In this document: positions 1 to 9,882 of the stretch, in pieces | Numbering within the stretch: the stretch's first letter is position 1 | How the letters are laid out: each line of letters opens with the position of its first letter | Source of the DNA: Hyaloperonospora brassicae | Lineage: Eukaryota > Oomycota > Peronosporomycetes > Peronosporales > Peronosporaceae | Reading direction: 5' to 3' | DNA length: 64,000 nucleotides | Assembly (NCBI GenBank): GCA_947650285.1 | Contig: CANTFL010000090.1 | Span: 558,001-622,000 of the forward strand | The notes under the pieces: generated by a model | Database searches by the model: none | What the model was told of the DNA's origin: nothing | The model's input: only the letters and a program-made list of their open reading frames with translations | Program-made: the position numbers and the translations under genes

Positions 1-59
1 GTAGGATGCGCACGCATCCTACGTTCTACGCAAGGCGCCTCCGCCCGTACTGTCAGTAC

Positions 60-325
60 GAGCCCTCTTTCTTACGATAAAGATAGCGCCCACGTTCAAA
101 AACCTCCATCAGAATTTTGCGCTCGCGCTCCAAAAGTTCAACCTGGACGCGCACATCAGATATCTCTCCGTTTATTTAAAATATCTCTCCGCGAGATGTC
201 GCCAGCTCACCCACGAGGGAGCGGACATCGCGCTCGGCCTGCAGCTACGCGCCCGCATACTCAGCACGGTCCTTCGCACGGTCCGTCTTGCGGTCTTTGC
301 GGTGCTTCCGCAAAGAATTATTCAT
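60..325 (-). other. Minus-strand coiled-coil-like frame opposite the pol tail
   Basis: Reading the minus strand from the ATG at 325-323 gives a highly charged, heptad-like stretch rich in Arg, Lys, Glu and Leu. It is broken by a few stops and runs down to about position 60. It lies opposite the poorly conserved pol region just before the chromodomain. Similar coiled-coil-like antisense readings appear at the matching place in the other two gypsy copies. It may be a remnant of antisense coding or only a by-product of the sense codon composition. No family is recognised. Confidence 0.25.
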
Positions 326-466
326 AGCGTAACGCCTGTCCCTCTCGTGCTACAAATTATCGCGCAATTGATCGATTGAGCGACCCATCTCGTAAGGATC
401 GAGATGGTGACCAGAACGATTGGAGGAGGTCTTTCCTCCTTCTTGCATCCTTTGATTGACTCACAC

Positions 467-748
467 GGTGGTGAACGCTTCGTTGTGGAGAGTATCTTGA
501 AACACCGTGACGATTCAGGATCACGGACCAGTTACCTCGTCCAGTGGCGGGGATATCCACCCTCTTAGAAAAGCTGGGAGCCCCGCTTCAATCTGATGAT
601 GGATGTGTCCGGTTTCGTCAAGCAGTACGATGAGACGCACCCTTTGCTAGTGGAGGGCCATCTTCGTACGAACGATCGTCGCGGCCATAATAAAATTGCA
701 AATTTTATCCCTTCGCGCATATCAGACGAGATGCGCGCTCTCCAGTAG
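467..748 (+). pseudogene. Gypsy pol C-terminus: chromodomain
   Basis: The frame entering at 467 reads into a chromodomain: the aromatic-hydrophobic start FVVESIL, the core YLVQWRGYP, and the SWEP-type end after a short gap. Chromodomains at the integrase C-terminus are the hallmark of chromoviruses, where they direct insertion towards particular chromatin. A TAG at 566-568 falls inside the domain, so the copy cannot make a full protein. The frame otherwise stays open to a TAG at 746-748, the likely original pol stop. The upstream integrase is either outside the window or too decayed to recognise. Confidence 0.8.
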
Positions 749-749
749 G

Positions 750-1762
750 ACTGATTAAGGAGGTACGCCTCCTTGGGGGCGCGAACTGAGTTGTCAACAC
801 AACTCAGACACTTGTCTCCCCACGAGAGGCAAGGTAAACCTGCCTCTCGAGACAATCGGTGTAATTCATACCTTGCACCGACATGCGACTTCTGTTCAAA
901 CCTGCTGCGAGCAGCATCGAGTTTGTCCAGCCAAGACTGTCGACCAACAGTCAAAATGTTGGCGACAAATGCGTTCCACGCCTGCACCAACGAGTGCGGG
1001 TATTTCTTCTTGTTGAAGTGGAACCATCGATGTCTGAAAAAGACATCGATGTAGAAATCATACTCAGTACGATGATACTTTGCACTGACACCAAGACCTT
1101 GAATTTTCGACGATTGAAAGAGTGGGATCTGACAGCCCCCAGTGGTATAACTATACCACTCTCTCTGCTCTCTCTAAGATGGCATCCATGGCTTGCGCTC
1201 AGGAGCAGATCGGATAGAAACAAACCTGCTTCTTTTAAGTGGTGCCAATGTAACCGGCACCACTATCACGGATATGGCTACGATAACTCCGTACGCAGTC
1301 ACCGACACCCACATGAGTACTTACGTCCTATTGTTGCACGCTTTCATCATCCAAATACGAGCGCGATCGGTTCGATCCCGGTGACGAGTTCTCGACCCCG
1401 TCGGATGAACCGAATATATGGTACTGCAGCTCTTTGTCGAGACTACCGCGAGGCGCAGCAGTCATGGTTTCTGCGACCTTCCGGTCGGGCTTTACAGACG
1501 ATTTCGAGTCGGACGGTGCGTCCGACTCGCATGAATAGACCACGTCTATATCGAGGCCATGGTCCATCGGACTACCACCCGCAGCAGACCCTGCGGGTAA
1601 AGAAGCTGCACGTAGATGACCACGTGCACCTGCAACTACGAAAGTTGCAGGCTTTTTGTCAGAAACAGCAGGCCGATAACCACCTGCTGCTAGATCTTGT
1701 GCGGTTTGGCCTCCGGCTACACGCATTTGTGCAGCCGCTTTAGTCGCGGCCTTGCTCGTCAT
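750..1762 (-). pseudogene. Antisense reading frame between pol and 3' LTR (broken)
   Basis: Two long minus-strand frames follow the ATG at 1762: one from 1762 to 1328, rich in Ala, Ser and Gly, and a second, shifted frame from about 1060 downwards. The second has protein-like composition with Trp, Phe, Tyr and charged helices (for example around AWNAFVANILTVGRQSWL). Together they fill the space between the pol stop and the LTR in the opposite direction to pol. The same position carries an antisense frame in the complete gypsy copy of this window, although no clear sequence similarity to it was seen. A frameshift or an intron must separate the two parts. No function is known. Confidence 0.45.
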
Positions 1763-1893
1763 GGTCTGCGAAGTGGAATTGAAAAGGAAAACCAATAAGT
1801 GCTTCTCGACCCCAGAGCGACACGACGGTTGTCACTCTGTCACAGCCAATCATATCATTCACTATAGTGAATGATGCTTGAGGGAGGAGTGAT

Positions 1894-2337
1894 GTAACGG
1901 GGTGAGTCAGTTACATAAAAATTGGTACGGAAGTACTAATTTTTTAATATTATCTGTTTTGATAATATTTAATTAACATCACTCGAAATGAGTGATGTTG
2001 TCGGATTATTATCGCTAAGGATAATATTCGTGGAGGGGACCACTTCTCGGTTGATGTACGGTGTACATCAACACACTCAACCATCAATAGCGGCTGGACG
2101 CGCGCAATGGGTGGTGATCAAGGGACCCACATAGTAGAAGATAGTTTAATATATCTAGAGTAAGTCAAAGATGATTTATTGACGCTATAACCATATTCAA
2201 TAAACAGGTCTACTTTTCCCTCAAGACAGAGCTTTCGAATTCTGTTTTACCTACCGCTTTCTCGGTTGCCCTGTGTACGCTTGTCGGGCACACGTCACCC
2301 TTGCGTTAAGTTCACGCAAGGGGTGTGCCCCGTTACA
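1894..2337 (+). repeat. 3' LTR of the first gypsy element
   Basis: The segment begins TGTAACGGGG and ends CCCCGTTACA, a perfect 10-bp inverted terminal repeat with the usual TG...CA ends, 444 bp long. A purine tract GAGGGAGGAG lies just upstream, as expected for plus-strand priming. The partner 5' LTR is outside the window, so LTR divergence and target duplication cannot be assessed. Confidence 0.75.
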
Positions 2338-3185
2338 GTTGGCTAATAATATGGTTGGTCAATAAACAGACTTGAACTCTACTTTTTCTGCTTACGGCGC
2401 GCGTTCCTCCCTCTCTTCCGGGCAAGACTTTTTTGGCTTCCCATACGTTTACGGCACGCGTACTACAAGAATATTGAAGACCGATCAATGATTGTCGGCC
2501 AAAGATCGAGAAGAGCGATCCCGGGAAGTTTGGCCCGGATCGATCAAGTACTCACACTCAACTCAACTGCTAGGGTAGCAGCCACACAGCAAAGGAAAAG
2601 AAAAGGACATTAGACACAAGATCGCGAGACGGCTCAAGTGGTCAGAAGATCTGGACAAGGCGTTCAAGACAAGACCGAGCAATATCGAAGCCATCCACAA
2701 AGCAGATCGGTCCGTTTCATTTTAGCTTAACAGGACATCTATATGTCCCACATTGCGCACTTCTAGCAAGATCAACCGGTACCAAGACAAAATCGACGCA
2801 AGATTATTCTTTGCTGAGTGAAGGTTTCCGCACAGCAAAGACCCCGATCCTGAAGACGAATCGAGATCGGTGTGTTTTAAGATCAAGATCTCGACATCTC
2901 CAAATAGAGATCGCCGCGTCTCAAGATCAAGATCGCAGAACCCCTGTTCGTGGCATGAAAATTTCCGCACCGTAAGCAAACTCTCAATCCAACCTCTCCT
3001 CGAGATCTACATCTTTCAAGGCCGTTACGAAGAGCTCAAGCCAGCCCAACCGACGATTACACAATGTGAGCACAAGGCATACAACAAGGCACGGATCGGA
3101 GAACCCCCTCTGTCAGTAGGCAAGTCTGGGCAAGTGGAAGATCGATATTCTCTAAAGTAATTTTGTGAGATCGACTTCACCACAG
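2338..3185 (+). repeat. Truncated LTR end and leader of the GATC-dense element
   Basis: From about 2345 the sequence is closely similar to about 36035-36900, the LTR end plus untranslated leader of the element at 35.4-40.7 kb. It shares the stretch around AATAAACAGACTTGAACTC, the run of GATC sites and the final segment before the gag start. Similarity stops near 3185, just where the other copy starts its first gag-like frame. The left end is cut by the LTR of the first gypsy element. It carries no usable gene. Confidence 0.75.
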
Positions 3186-3345
3186 TAGTAGCATCAACTG
3201 AACACCAACAAAAGCAACCACAGTACCTACAGAAACAACAACAACAGCAGCAAAAATAGCTGTTTTAGCATCATCAAGAGCAAAAACATAAAAAATTAGA
3301 CAATATTATTAACAAAATTAGCACCTATAGACTGCGTTGACGGCC
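3186..3345. repeat. Low-complexity CAA/CAG-rich stretch
   Basis: The stretch is rich in CAACAACAG-type triplets and then A-rich, with no open frame of note. It follows directly after the truncated leader. Confidence 0.5.
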
Positions 3346-3555
3346 GCGACCGATGATACGAAGACGCGTTTACAAACTTATATCTCGCGTCTGCGCCTTC
3401 AACTGGTGGCTGCATGCGCAGCACGCCTGCGGCAGAAACCTCTCTGCGGCTCCCCAAGCAGGGCGGGGGTCGGTCACGGCCGTAAAATGGAAAACGAAAG
3501 TGTTAAGTAAGTGTGGTTTTATGGGTGTCACATTAAGTTGGGGTTACTAGGACGT

Positions 3556-3662
3556 GGGGCATTTTTCATTATCTAATTATATGGGGCATTTTTCATTATC
3601 CGATTATATGGGGCATTTTTATATATTACGATTATTTGAGGCATTTTTTATTTTCGTGATAA
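3556..3662. repeat. 27-bp tandem repeat, about four copies
   Basis: Units starting GGGGCATTTTTCATTATC lie head-to-tail at 3556, 3583, 3610 and 3638. The first two differ at about two positions and the last two are more diverged. There are no spacers. The unit is A+T-rich and does not code. Confidence 0.85.
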
Positions 3663-6470
3663 ATTGCGGATTTTTTCCATTTGGCCTATCCCGTCAAGAC
3701 ACCCTAGTGATCAATATCTAAATGGAGATGCAGCTCGCTGAACTGGAGCCGGTGCTAGATGGATCTGATTGGTATTACATTTATTTATTACTCTGACCCG
3801 CTGCCATCGCTGCTTATCCCGTGCATTGGTCTCAGTATGGCTCATCTTTGTGACTATCATGCTGCCGAATGACCGTTTGCTAATCCTAACTACTATGGCA
3901 TGACGATAGTTGCAAAGTGATTCACTGGTCATGCTTGTGAGCTATAAAATTGAAAATGGAGGCGTACTAACAAGATTGCGTGCTCAGACGAACAATGCGC
4001 GATCCACGTATCTTGGATTCCGACATGCTAGTAGAACTGCTGGTTGCAAGTTGCTAGCAAACGAACGTGTCGCGACAAAGTGTTTAACAACGTGAACAGT
4101 GTGTGGGGGTGTTGTGTATGGCCCAAAGGGGACTACCGCTATGCTTCCTGACGACGATTGCAGTGTGACGTTGGCTGCATGAAAGCCACAGAAAGCCGGG
4201 AACGTACTTCCCATGTCCTTGTGCCTGCTTGCCACCCAGTCGTGTATGGAAGGAATGGGTATCCTGCTGTGAAGGAGGAAAATAGGGTGGCGCGCTACGC
4301 TACAGGCCTGTTGCGCCCCTACAAATCGGATGCATGGCCGTTCTGACCGGGAGTTTACGGGTTCGAGTCCCAGTAGATGGACAGCTCCATCCACGCTAGG
4401 ATTGAATGCAAGGCCGCGCCACCGACTGGATTCTCATATGGGTCGCAGCCGGTAGACAATGTGAAGCAAGCGTGCAAAAAGGTACCCTACGGAGTCGCAA
4501 AATCTGTAAGTTACTGATCGCAGGTATCTGAGAGTTAAGCACCGTAAGGGAAACTTCCTGGGTAGAAAGAAACTACCCTACAAATCGGATGCAAGATGTT
4601 CGACTGATTGTAGAGTTACGTAGATGCAGTAGTGAGTATTGAAAACGTGAGGTGAGGATTCACAATCACTGTTTGTCCATGGGCGGCGGATGTTCAAGAT
4701 AGTGAGGGTAATAATGGTCGTTCTGGAAATCGCAGAGCCCAAGCCAGGGGGTAGCGCATATGCTGAGTCGCACCACCTACTTGCGTGACTTATGCTGAGG
4801 GTGTCCTACGGTCGCATGTGCGTTTTCTTTTAGGTGTTACAACGTATTGGGTCTTCCAAGAGTTTGCTGCCATGATCCGTACTATACGCGACGGCACCAC
4901 ATCCCGATTAAGTCAACGGTAGTTGAAACACTCGCGTTGGTATATCGAAGTCATCGCCACACATTCGGCATTGACGTACTTCGAGAGAGCGGTGCAAGAG
5001 ACCCGTTATCTGCACTATGGAACGTTTTGACGGTCCATTTGCAGGAGTAGCGCCAACACGAAAGAGTGTGCTAAGCGTCTGAACGACAGTGAACGTCTAT
5101 CGGGCGTGAGGCTACGACTGGGACAACGTCGATCGGTTTTTCTCAACTCGGTCGTGATTCACATGTATAGTCTCAGCATATCAGCTCCAAGACAAAGAGA
5201 TACGACGAGGTCCTTGGGGTAAGCTATGGAGACGGGAAGCGCCCCGACTCGCATGAAGCTGCTCACATACACGACGTCGAACGGCCGAAGGTCACCACAA
5301 CCTGCTGCATCGGTGGGGTCATGACGGAATCGGGTGTCGACCTGCAGAGTGTCACCATCTTAAGGCAAGTTCACAACCGGATTTCAGTGAGACTTGCCAC
5401 GATTGACCAAGCGGAGGATAACAGCAGACGGCAATTATCTGCCCTGGGGCCTCGACAGAGCCCAGATGTCAATCGTCTCATATGCTGCGGGCAATTCAGC
5501 GCGTGGCATAAGGAGTCGGTCATGCAGCACGGCCACTAAGTTGGTATGCTACGAAAAGTGAAGTGGATGGTGCGCGGTGTCAAACGCTACTGTGCTGTTG
5601 AGCTGTACCATACGAGGCCAAAGAGACGCCTTAACACGACCATCTTGGCGAGGTATGCATGCGTGTGCGCCCGAGAGCGACTGTCACGGAATCCGAGGAC
5701 ACAGGCACACGGACGACGTCAAGGAGCTGTAGCATAGCAGGCGGTTCCCGACGGGATGACCACGAACCCCACAACAGAAGGAGCACGTCTGCTGTTGTGC
5801 CAACGCGAACGAGTCGACAACGACCGAGCACCGGCCACGTCAGATCCCATCTTGGGATATGACAGCAGACATCCTGCGGTTGTCGACGCTTGGACAGACG
5901 CGTTCGTCTCTGTCTCTGTCTCTGTCTCGACGTCGCTGTCGTCTGCGCCCCACACCAGACGTTGGACTATCCAGTCTTCCACACGCGTGCGAGTCACACG
6001 ATCATTTTGATAGTGGTCGATGCTGCAGTCAGCTCATCCCTTGTCCACAACCAGGTGAGTAAATGGACAGAGGTCAGTCCGATCGAGCCACAAGAATTCG
6101 TAGGCTCTGCTCCTTACTGTGTTGTCCTTCGTGGCCGTAGCGTTTGCATGAGATCGGCAACTTCGTCTGCCAGTGTTTTGACCAGCACAGGTCCGTACGT
6201 ACGTAGGGGCAGTACCCCGCGAGTAAGTCCCAGCAGGTCTCGGCATCTGGGAATGGGCACACAGTGCTCTTCAGGTTTGCCAGCAGTAACGTCTTGTCAC
6301 CACCTCTACAAGGGCACGATGTCGTTGACGTCGCGTCCATCTATGCTTCGGCTGTCCATAGGAACTACTGCTGCTGCTGCTGCATCAGTACATAGGACGA
6401 GCCCGAGCCGCAAGGAGCGCTGCTCCTGGCACCTCAGTTTCCAATTCTTTGGTCAGACCAACAACCTCTT
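3663..6470. other. Intergenic, no convincing gene
   Basis: Only short open frames occur on both strands, with no recognisable domain. A TCTGTC-type microsatellite lies at 5906-5928 and a CTG run near 6368-6385. A tRNA-like loop sequence near 4360 and a 5S-like motif near 4530 were examined and rejected. Decayed gene remains cannot be excluded. Confidence 0.5.
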
Positions 6471-6537
6471 CCTCCCCCCCCCTCTTCCTCCTCCTCCTCC
6501 ACCGCCACTTTCTCCACGTACGCGGCACTTGCAAGAC
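6471..6537 (+). promoter_or_regulatory. Pyrimidine-rich tract before the RxLR gene
   Basis: An almost pure C/T stretch (about 6471-6515) lies within 70 bases of the ATG. Pyrimidine-rich sequence around the transcription start is common in oomycete promoters, so this is a likely core promoter or 5' UTR. No TATA box is seen. This is inference from position and composition. Confidence 0.4.
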
Positions 6538-7074
6538 ATGCGTCTGACATACATTGCGGCGGTCGCTCTGGCTGCTGTGTTCGCTTCCAGCGCCGCAGTT
6601 TCGACGGCTGGTGACCCGCAACCTGCTCCCGAGTCCGACGTGTCTTTCGTGAATCGCGTGACGGACGGCGCTCGCCACACAGCAGACACAAAGCGGTTGT
6701 TAAGGGCTCGAGCGGAAGACGACTCGGCACCGATGAAAGCGAGAGAGGCGGCGGGAAACAACAACGTGGGGGCTGCAAACAATATGGTAAAGCCGATGCC
6801 CAGTGGGTCGAATAGAAACTCAATGCTGCCGCAGGTCAATGGCGGCGTCATGACTGCTAAGGATAAGTTGCGCACGGAATGGGCACTTTTTGGTCCGAGA
6901 CTCGGTGCAGTCGCAGACGATCTAATGGCCAAAGCTAAGCCGTTGCTGGCGAAATTGGACGGCCGGCCACTGGCGTTAAATTTCAAGAACGCGGTCCTGA
7001 GGTACATCAACGGCATCCGAAACATGAAGTTCAGCGACTACGCGAAATGGATGGGGGTGGGCAAGCCGACGTAG
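6538..7074 (+). CDS. Candidate RxLR-type secreted effector
   Basis: The frame codes for 178 residues starting at ATG 6538. The first 20-24 residues form a signal peptide (basic start, Ala/Val-rich core, Ala-Ser-Ala region). The RxLR motif RLLR is at residues 53-56, with a short acidic stretch AEDD at 59-62 in place of a full dEER. Oomycete proteins of this design are secreted and act in the host plant. The C-terminal half is basic and helical with no recognised WY fold. The gene is intronless, as is usual for the class. The frame is open further upstream, but that part lacks a signal peptide and overlaps the promoter-like tract. The first about 60 residues resemble the product of 41191-41400, including the motif position. 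Confidence 0.8.
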   Translation: MRLTYIAAVALAAVFASSAAVSTAGDPQPAPESDVSFVNRVTDGARHTADTKRLLRARAEDDSAPMKAREAAGNNNVGAANNMVKPMPSGSNRNSMLPQVNGGVMTAKDKLRTEWALFGPRLGAVADDLMAKAKPLLAKLDGRPLALNFKNAVLRYINGIRNMKFSDYAKWMGVGKPT

Positions 7075-7423
7075 GGATCGCCTGCCGAGTGGAAAGGGTC
7101 GGAAGCTGCTCGATGGGCCCTCTCGTTCGTCCGAGCGAGTAGGGACCTTCTAGACGCAGTCCACCACGTTCGTTGAACACGCCACAAAGAACATCTTTGC
7201 TGCTGCTGCTGCTACGCCCGTCACATTGGCGTCGAGACTGGAGCGGTGGAGGGTGCTGCGGTCTGCTATCTGTCCATGCCACGTGCATCTTGTGGGTACG
7301 TATCTCCGCGTCGAGTACAAAGGGTCAGGACTTGTCAGACCTTTGCGGAGGTGTCACGTTGACTGACGCTTCACTTCTTGTAGGACACTCTGACAACACA
7401 AAGACGTACTGAAAGCTCTTGTA
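7075..7423. other. Intergenic region downstream of the RxLR gene
   Basis: No gene is seen. A short (CTG)n run lies near 7197-7213. The region probably holds the 3' UTRs of the RxLR gene and of the minus-strand gene ending near 7424. Confidence 0.4.
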
Positions 7424-8545
7424 CTACAATGCGTCCAGGTACCCCACACAGAAAGAAAGCACAGACTGCCTTCCACTTCCGCTCCCAATGTGTTCGCCAC
7501 CTGTACGCGACTGAGTGGGGAATGTGTCACTCGAGTGACTAGTTATCGGCGCCGTCGGTCGAACGAAGTGCCAACGCGCAACATGCGCCGACACGCATCG
7601 ATCGTAGTGTTCTGGAAAGCACTTGTTCGCGGCAAACCCGTGTGGTGTGTAGCAATCGATTGAAAGACGACCCACTCGAAACCTTTTCAGACAGACGCCT
7701 GCAATCACATTAGCAATGATGTACTGTATCTAAGTGGGGTGACGACGCGCATATACCATGTGGTCACATGTTTTGCATCCTTGTCGTACACAAAGCTGTA
7801 GCTCTAGCAACATCTTCTTGAACACGATGTAAATGTCGTCGGCCTCGGTACCCCACACCAACGCCACGATGCAGAGTCGTCACCCGTCTTCAAAGTCGAC
7901 TTCGCCGCATCCACACAGCACAGCTAGCAACTCGCTCACACAACACGACGGCAATGTCTGCATCTGATCACTCACGTCTGCTGCTACTATAGCTCGCCCA
8001 CCTCGCGTCGGGATTGCAGACTTTCTCGAGGAGCCGATGCCAGTCTTTGACTTGATCTTGTTGTCAGATCTTGGCACGCAATTGTACGTTCGTTCAATCA
8101 ACAGCGACCACCTGGCGGCACCGGCCATCAAAAGTCGCGACGTGGATGAACTCAGTATCGTCAAACCGCGTCGTCTCCTTCGCATATGCATAATCGACTG
8201 CATCTTCATCGCCTGCTCTCTTCTCAGGTGTCGTCGCAAACTCCGCAGTTTGTCACAAAATGGTACTTTTCCAGCACAGACAACATGGACTGTCACGGAC
8301 TTGGCTCTTGACAGCGATTGCACCAGCGGTTGTGGTCGTTCAGCACTTGACGTGTCCATTCGATTGTTATCCCGACCACCGACCAAAACCCACGTACGTG
8401 CCAAGCACGACATTTCAGGCCGGTTGCAGAAAACTGTGGGAGATGTTCGCTCGTAGCTGACATGACGTAGGGCACATTCATGACACTGCACCCAGAAGAC
8501 GACGTTGTTCTTTTCATGACGAAGCAAAAGTGGTGGGTCATCACT
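7424..8545 (-). CDS. Minus-strand gene with a CW-like zinc motif (model uncertain)
   Basis: The frame running down from about 8545 has a likely splice acceptor (CCTAG) at its start. It contains WVQC-x2-C, then FCN and a further Cys at about 8494-8400, which resembles a CW-type zinc finger, a small histone-tail reader in chromatin proteins. The spacing between the last two Cys is shorter than usual, so the assignment is tentative. The frame stays open to a TGA at 7882-7880; beyond it further protein-like frames occur (about 7860-7745 and 7700-7424), with a possible intron GTATAT...TGCAG between them. Exon joins could not be fixed, and the gene may be a pseudogene. A decayed collinear copy of its downstream part lies at about 42.9-43.5 kb. 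Confidence 0.4.
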
Positions 8546-8551
8546 AGGCAA

Positions 8552-8820
8552 GCTGGAACTGAACAGACTCGTGCATTCACTTCATGTCGGTCTTCCCGTA
8601 CATCCAATCAATGTCATAACAGCTATCCAGACGTTAGACGAAGTGATCTGATCAACAGCAACCCCAATGCTTCCACTCGAACTGCGCCATATTGAGCTGA
8701 CCATTGCAAGCTAAAGCACCCGCTACGTCGCATGGTCGGCTGCAGCAATACCACAGCCAGACTTGAACCCATTGTAGTAGATCGACCCCACTTCGCTGAT
8801 GTCCAGGAACTGCTCTCACG
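8552..8820. other. Short intergenic gap between two minus-strand genes
   Basis: Nothing recognisable. Upstream exons of the CW-like gene may lie here, next to the 3' end of the interrupted membrane protein gene. Confidence 0.35.
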
Positions 8821-9342
8821 TCAGCGCCGTAGTTTACGAAGAACGTATAGAGCAGCAACCACTACCGAAACAGAAGTAGCGGCTTTGCGAATCGTCATAG
8901 AACCTTCGTGAGATGGCTGACTACCGATTTGCGATGTTCCACTGTTTGCGCTACGTAGCAAGTATGGCCGTGCATAACGCAGGAGCGACATCGTGTGGAC
9001 TAGATTCCATCGTAGATCCAGGAGCTGGACGAAGCGCAGGAAAAGCGTACAACAAGCAACCGAGCTCAATGCCGACGCAGCTACAAACTGCACAAACGTC
9101 AGAAACACCTTTCGACTCTTTCGCGACGCGTACAGCTGCATCACCAACAGTGCACTCGACACTGCAGCCGTGCGGTTCAACGTCCTCGAGCTCGGCATCG
9201 TTACTAGCTCTTCGCACTTGTTTTGCATTCGGGATGCCACCATCTCGTATAATAGTTGCACTGGCGAAGGCGGCAGACGGGCACGGCCAACGACATCCGG
9301 CCGATGAAAGTCGAATACCGCACTGGATCCCGACACACGTCT
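8821..9342 (-). pseudogene. 3' part of a membrane protein gene cut by a retrotransposon
   Basis: This minus-strand frame ends with TGA at 8823-8821 and continues, in the same reading frame, the coding sequence at 16952-17935 once the intervening retrotransposon and one copy of the 5-bp duplication are disregarded. It supplies the last 173 residues, which include hydrophobic helices (around ALLVMQLY, FVQFVAASALSSV, VSVVVAALYVL) and a basic tail. The product family is not recognised. Without the element the gene would code for about 518 residues in two exons. As it stands, this half has no promoter or start of its own. Confidence 0.75.
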
Positions 9343-9347
9343 CGAGA
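9343..9347. other. Target-site duplication CGAGA, left copy
   Basis: The pentamer CGAGA directly precedes the 5' LTR and recurs directly after the 3' LTR at 16952-16956. Five-bp duplications are typical of Ty3/gypsy integration. Confidence 0.9.
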
Positions 9348-9830
9348 TAAAACGGGGTTACACCTCGATTGGTAGTCGACGATAGGTGTGGTGCACACGA
9401 GAGAGGGGGTACCCTATAAAGTAATTTTAGAACACAATGAGTGTATCAATTGTTGAAGACTGATGTCTGTCATCAATTGATTACGAGATCTTTAGAGAGG
9501 TTTTACTTTGAACCTTAGTGACTAGGTTAAGTACATTGTTCTATGGTGTTCTTTAGGTTTAAAGAAGAAATAAAAATTCAGTTCCCCTTTTGATCAACAT
9601 AAGACACGTGCCTTGCGAGGCGTCTTGATCGGAAGAGCTAGCAACACCTGTAAAGGTAGCTGCTCTTGAGCACTCTGTGCTGTGATTCTCTTGAATCGTT
9701 TGGTCTCCCCGAAACAGGGACCGTAAGCTCTCTGAGCTTGTTGACTCCCTGAGTCGGGTTCGTAGAACCATTGTTTCTCATTGAGAGTTAGGTCTTCCTC
9801 TGACTTAAGGAGCTGTGTAGCTCCGCTACA
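9348..9830 (+). repeat. 5' LTR of the full-length gypsy element
   Basis: Starts TAAAACGGGG (the 3' copy has TGTAACAGGG) and ends CTCCGCTACA. A TATAAA box lies at 9415-9420 and an AATAAA-type sequence near 9567. The 3' partner is at 16467-16951. Confidence 0.92.
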
Positions 9831-9832
9831 CT

Positions 9833-9850
9833 TGGTAGCACTTGTAGTCA
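9833..9850 (+). other. Putative primer-binding site
   Basis: TGGTAGCACTTG starts two bases after the 5' LTR. TGG is the complement of the CCA end of a tRNA, as expected for a minus-strand primer site. Which tRNA matches was not determined. Confidence 0.5.
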
Positions 9851-9882
9851 ATCTACGCCTGAGTCGTTACGACTGATCCTCT

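Larger units (their letters stand above)
1..2337 (+). mobile_element. 3' part of a chromodomain Ty3/gypsy element
   Basis: The pol tail with a chromodomain, a purine-rich tract (1881-1890) and a 3' LTR follow each other in the order expected for the end of a chromovirus-type LTR retrotransposon on the plus strand. The element starts outside the window, so the 5' LTR, gag and most of pol are not seen. The minus strand between the pol stop and the LTR carries long frames (see the antisense entry). The LTR abuts a fragment of the GATC-dense element at 2338, which suggests nested insertion. In-frame stops show that this copy is dead. Confidence 0.8.

Noticed and set aside
883..1743. 286-codon plus-strand open frame
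   Set aside because: It lies opposite the antisense frames of the gypsy end, has biased composition and no domain; taken as a shadow.
3556..3662. CRISPR-like array
   Set aside because: The repeats are contiguous without spacers and the host is eukaryotic.
4350..4380. tRNA-like loop GGGTTCGAGTCCC
   Set aside because: No acceptor, D or anticodon stems could be drawn around it, and the loop stem has mismatches.
4500..4570. 5S rRNA-like motif around GAGAGTTAAGC
   Set aside because: Only about ten bases resemble 5S rRNA; the flanks do not match its helices.
5890..6537. Upstream extension of the RxLR frame
   Set aside because: Open by chance across a microsatellite and a pyrimidine tract; an ATG at 6538 with a signal peptide is a far better start.
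8037..8456. 139-codon plus-strand frame
   Set aside because: Lies opposite the CW-like minus-strand frame, which has the better motif support.
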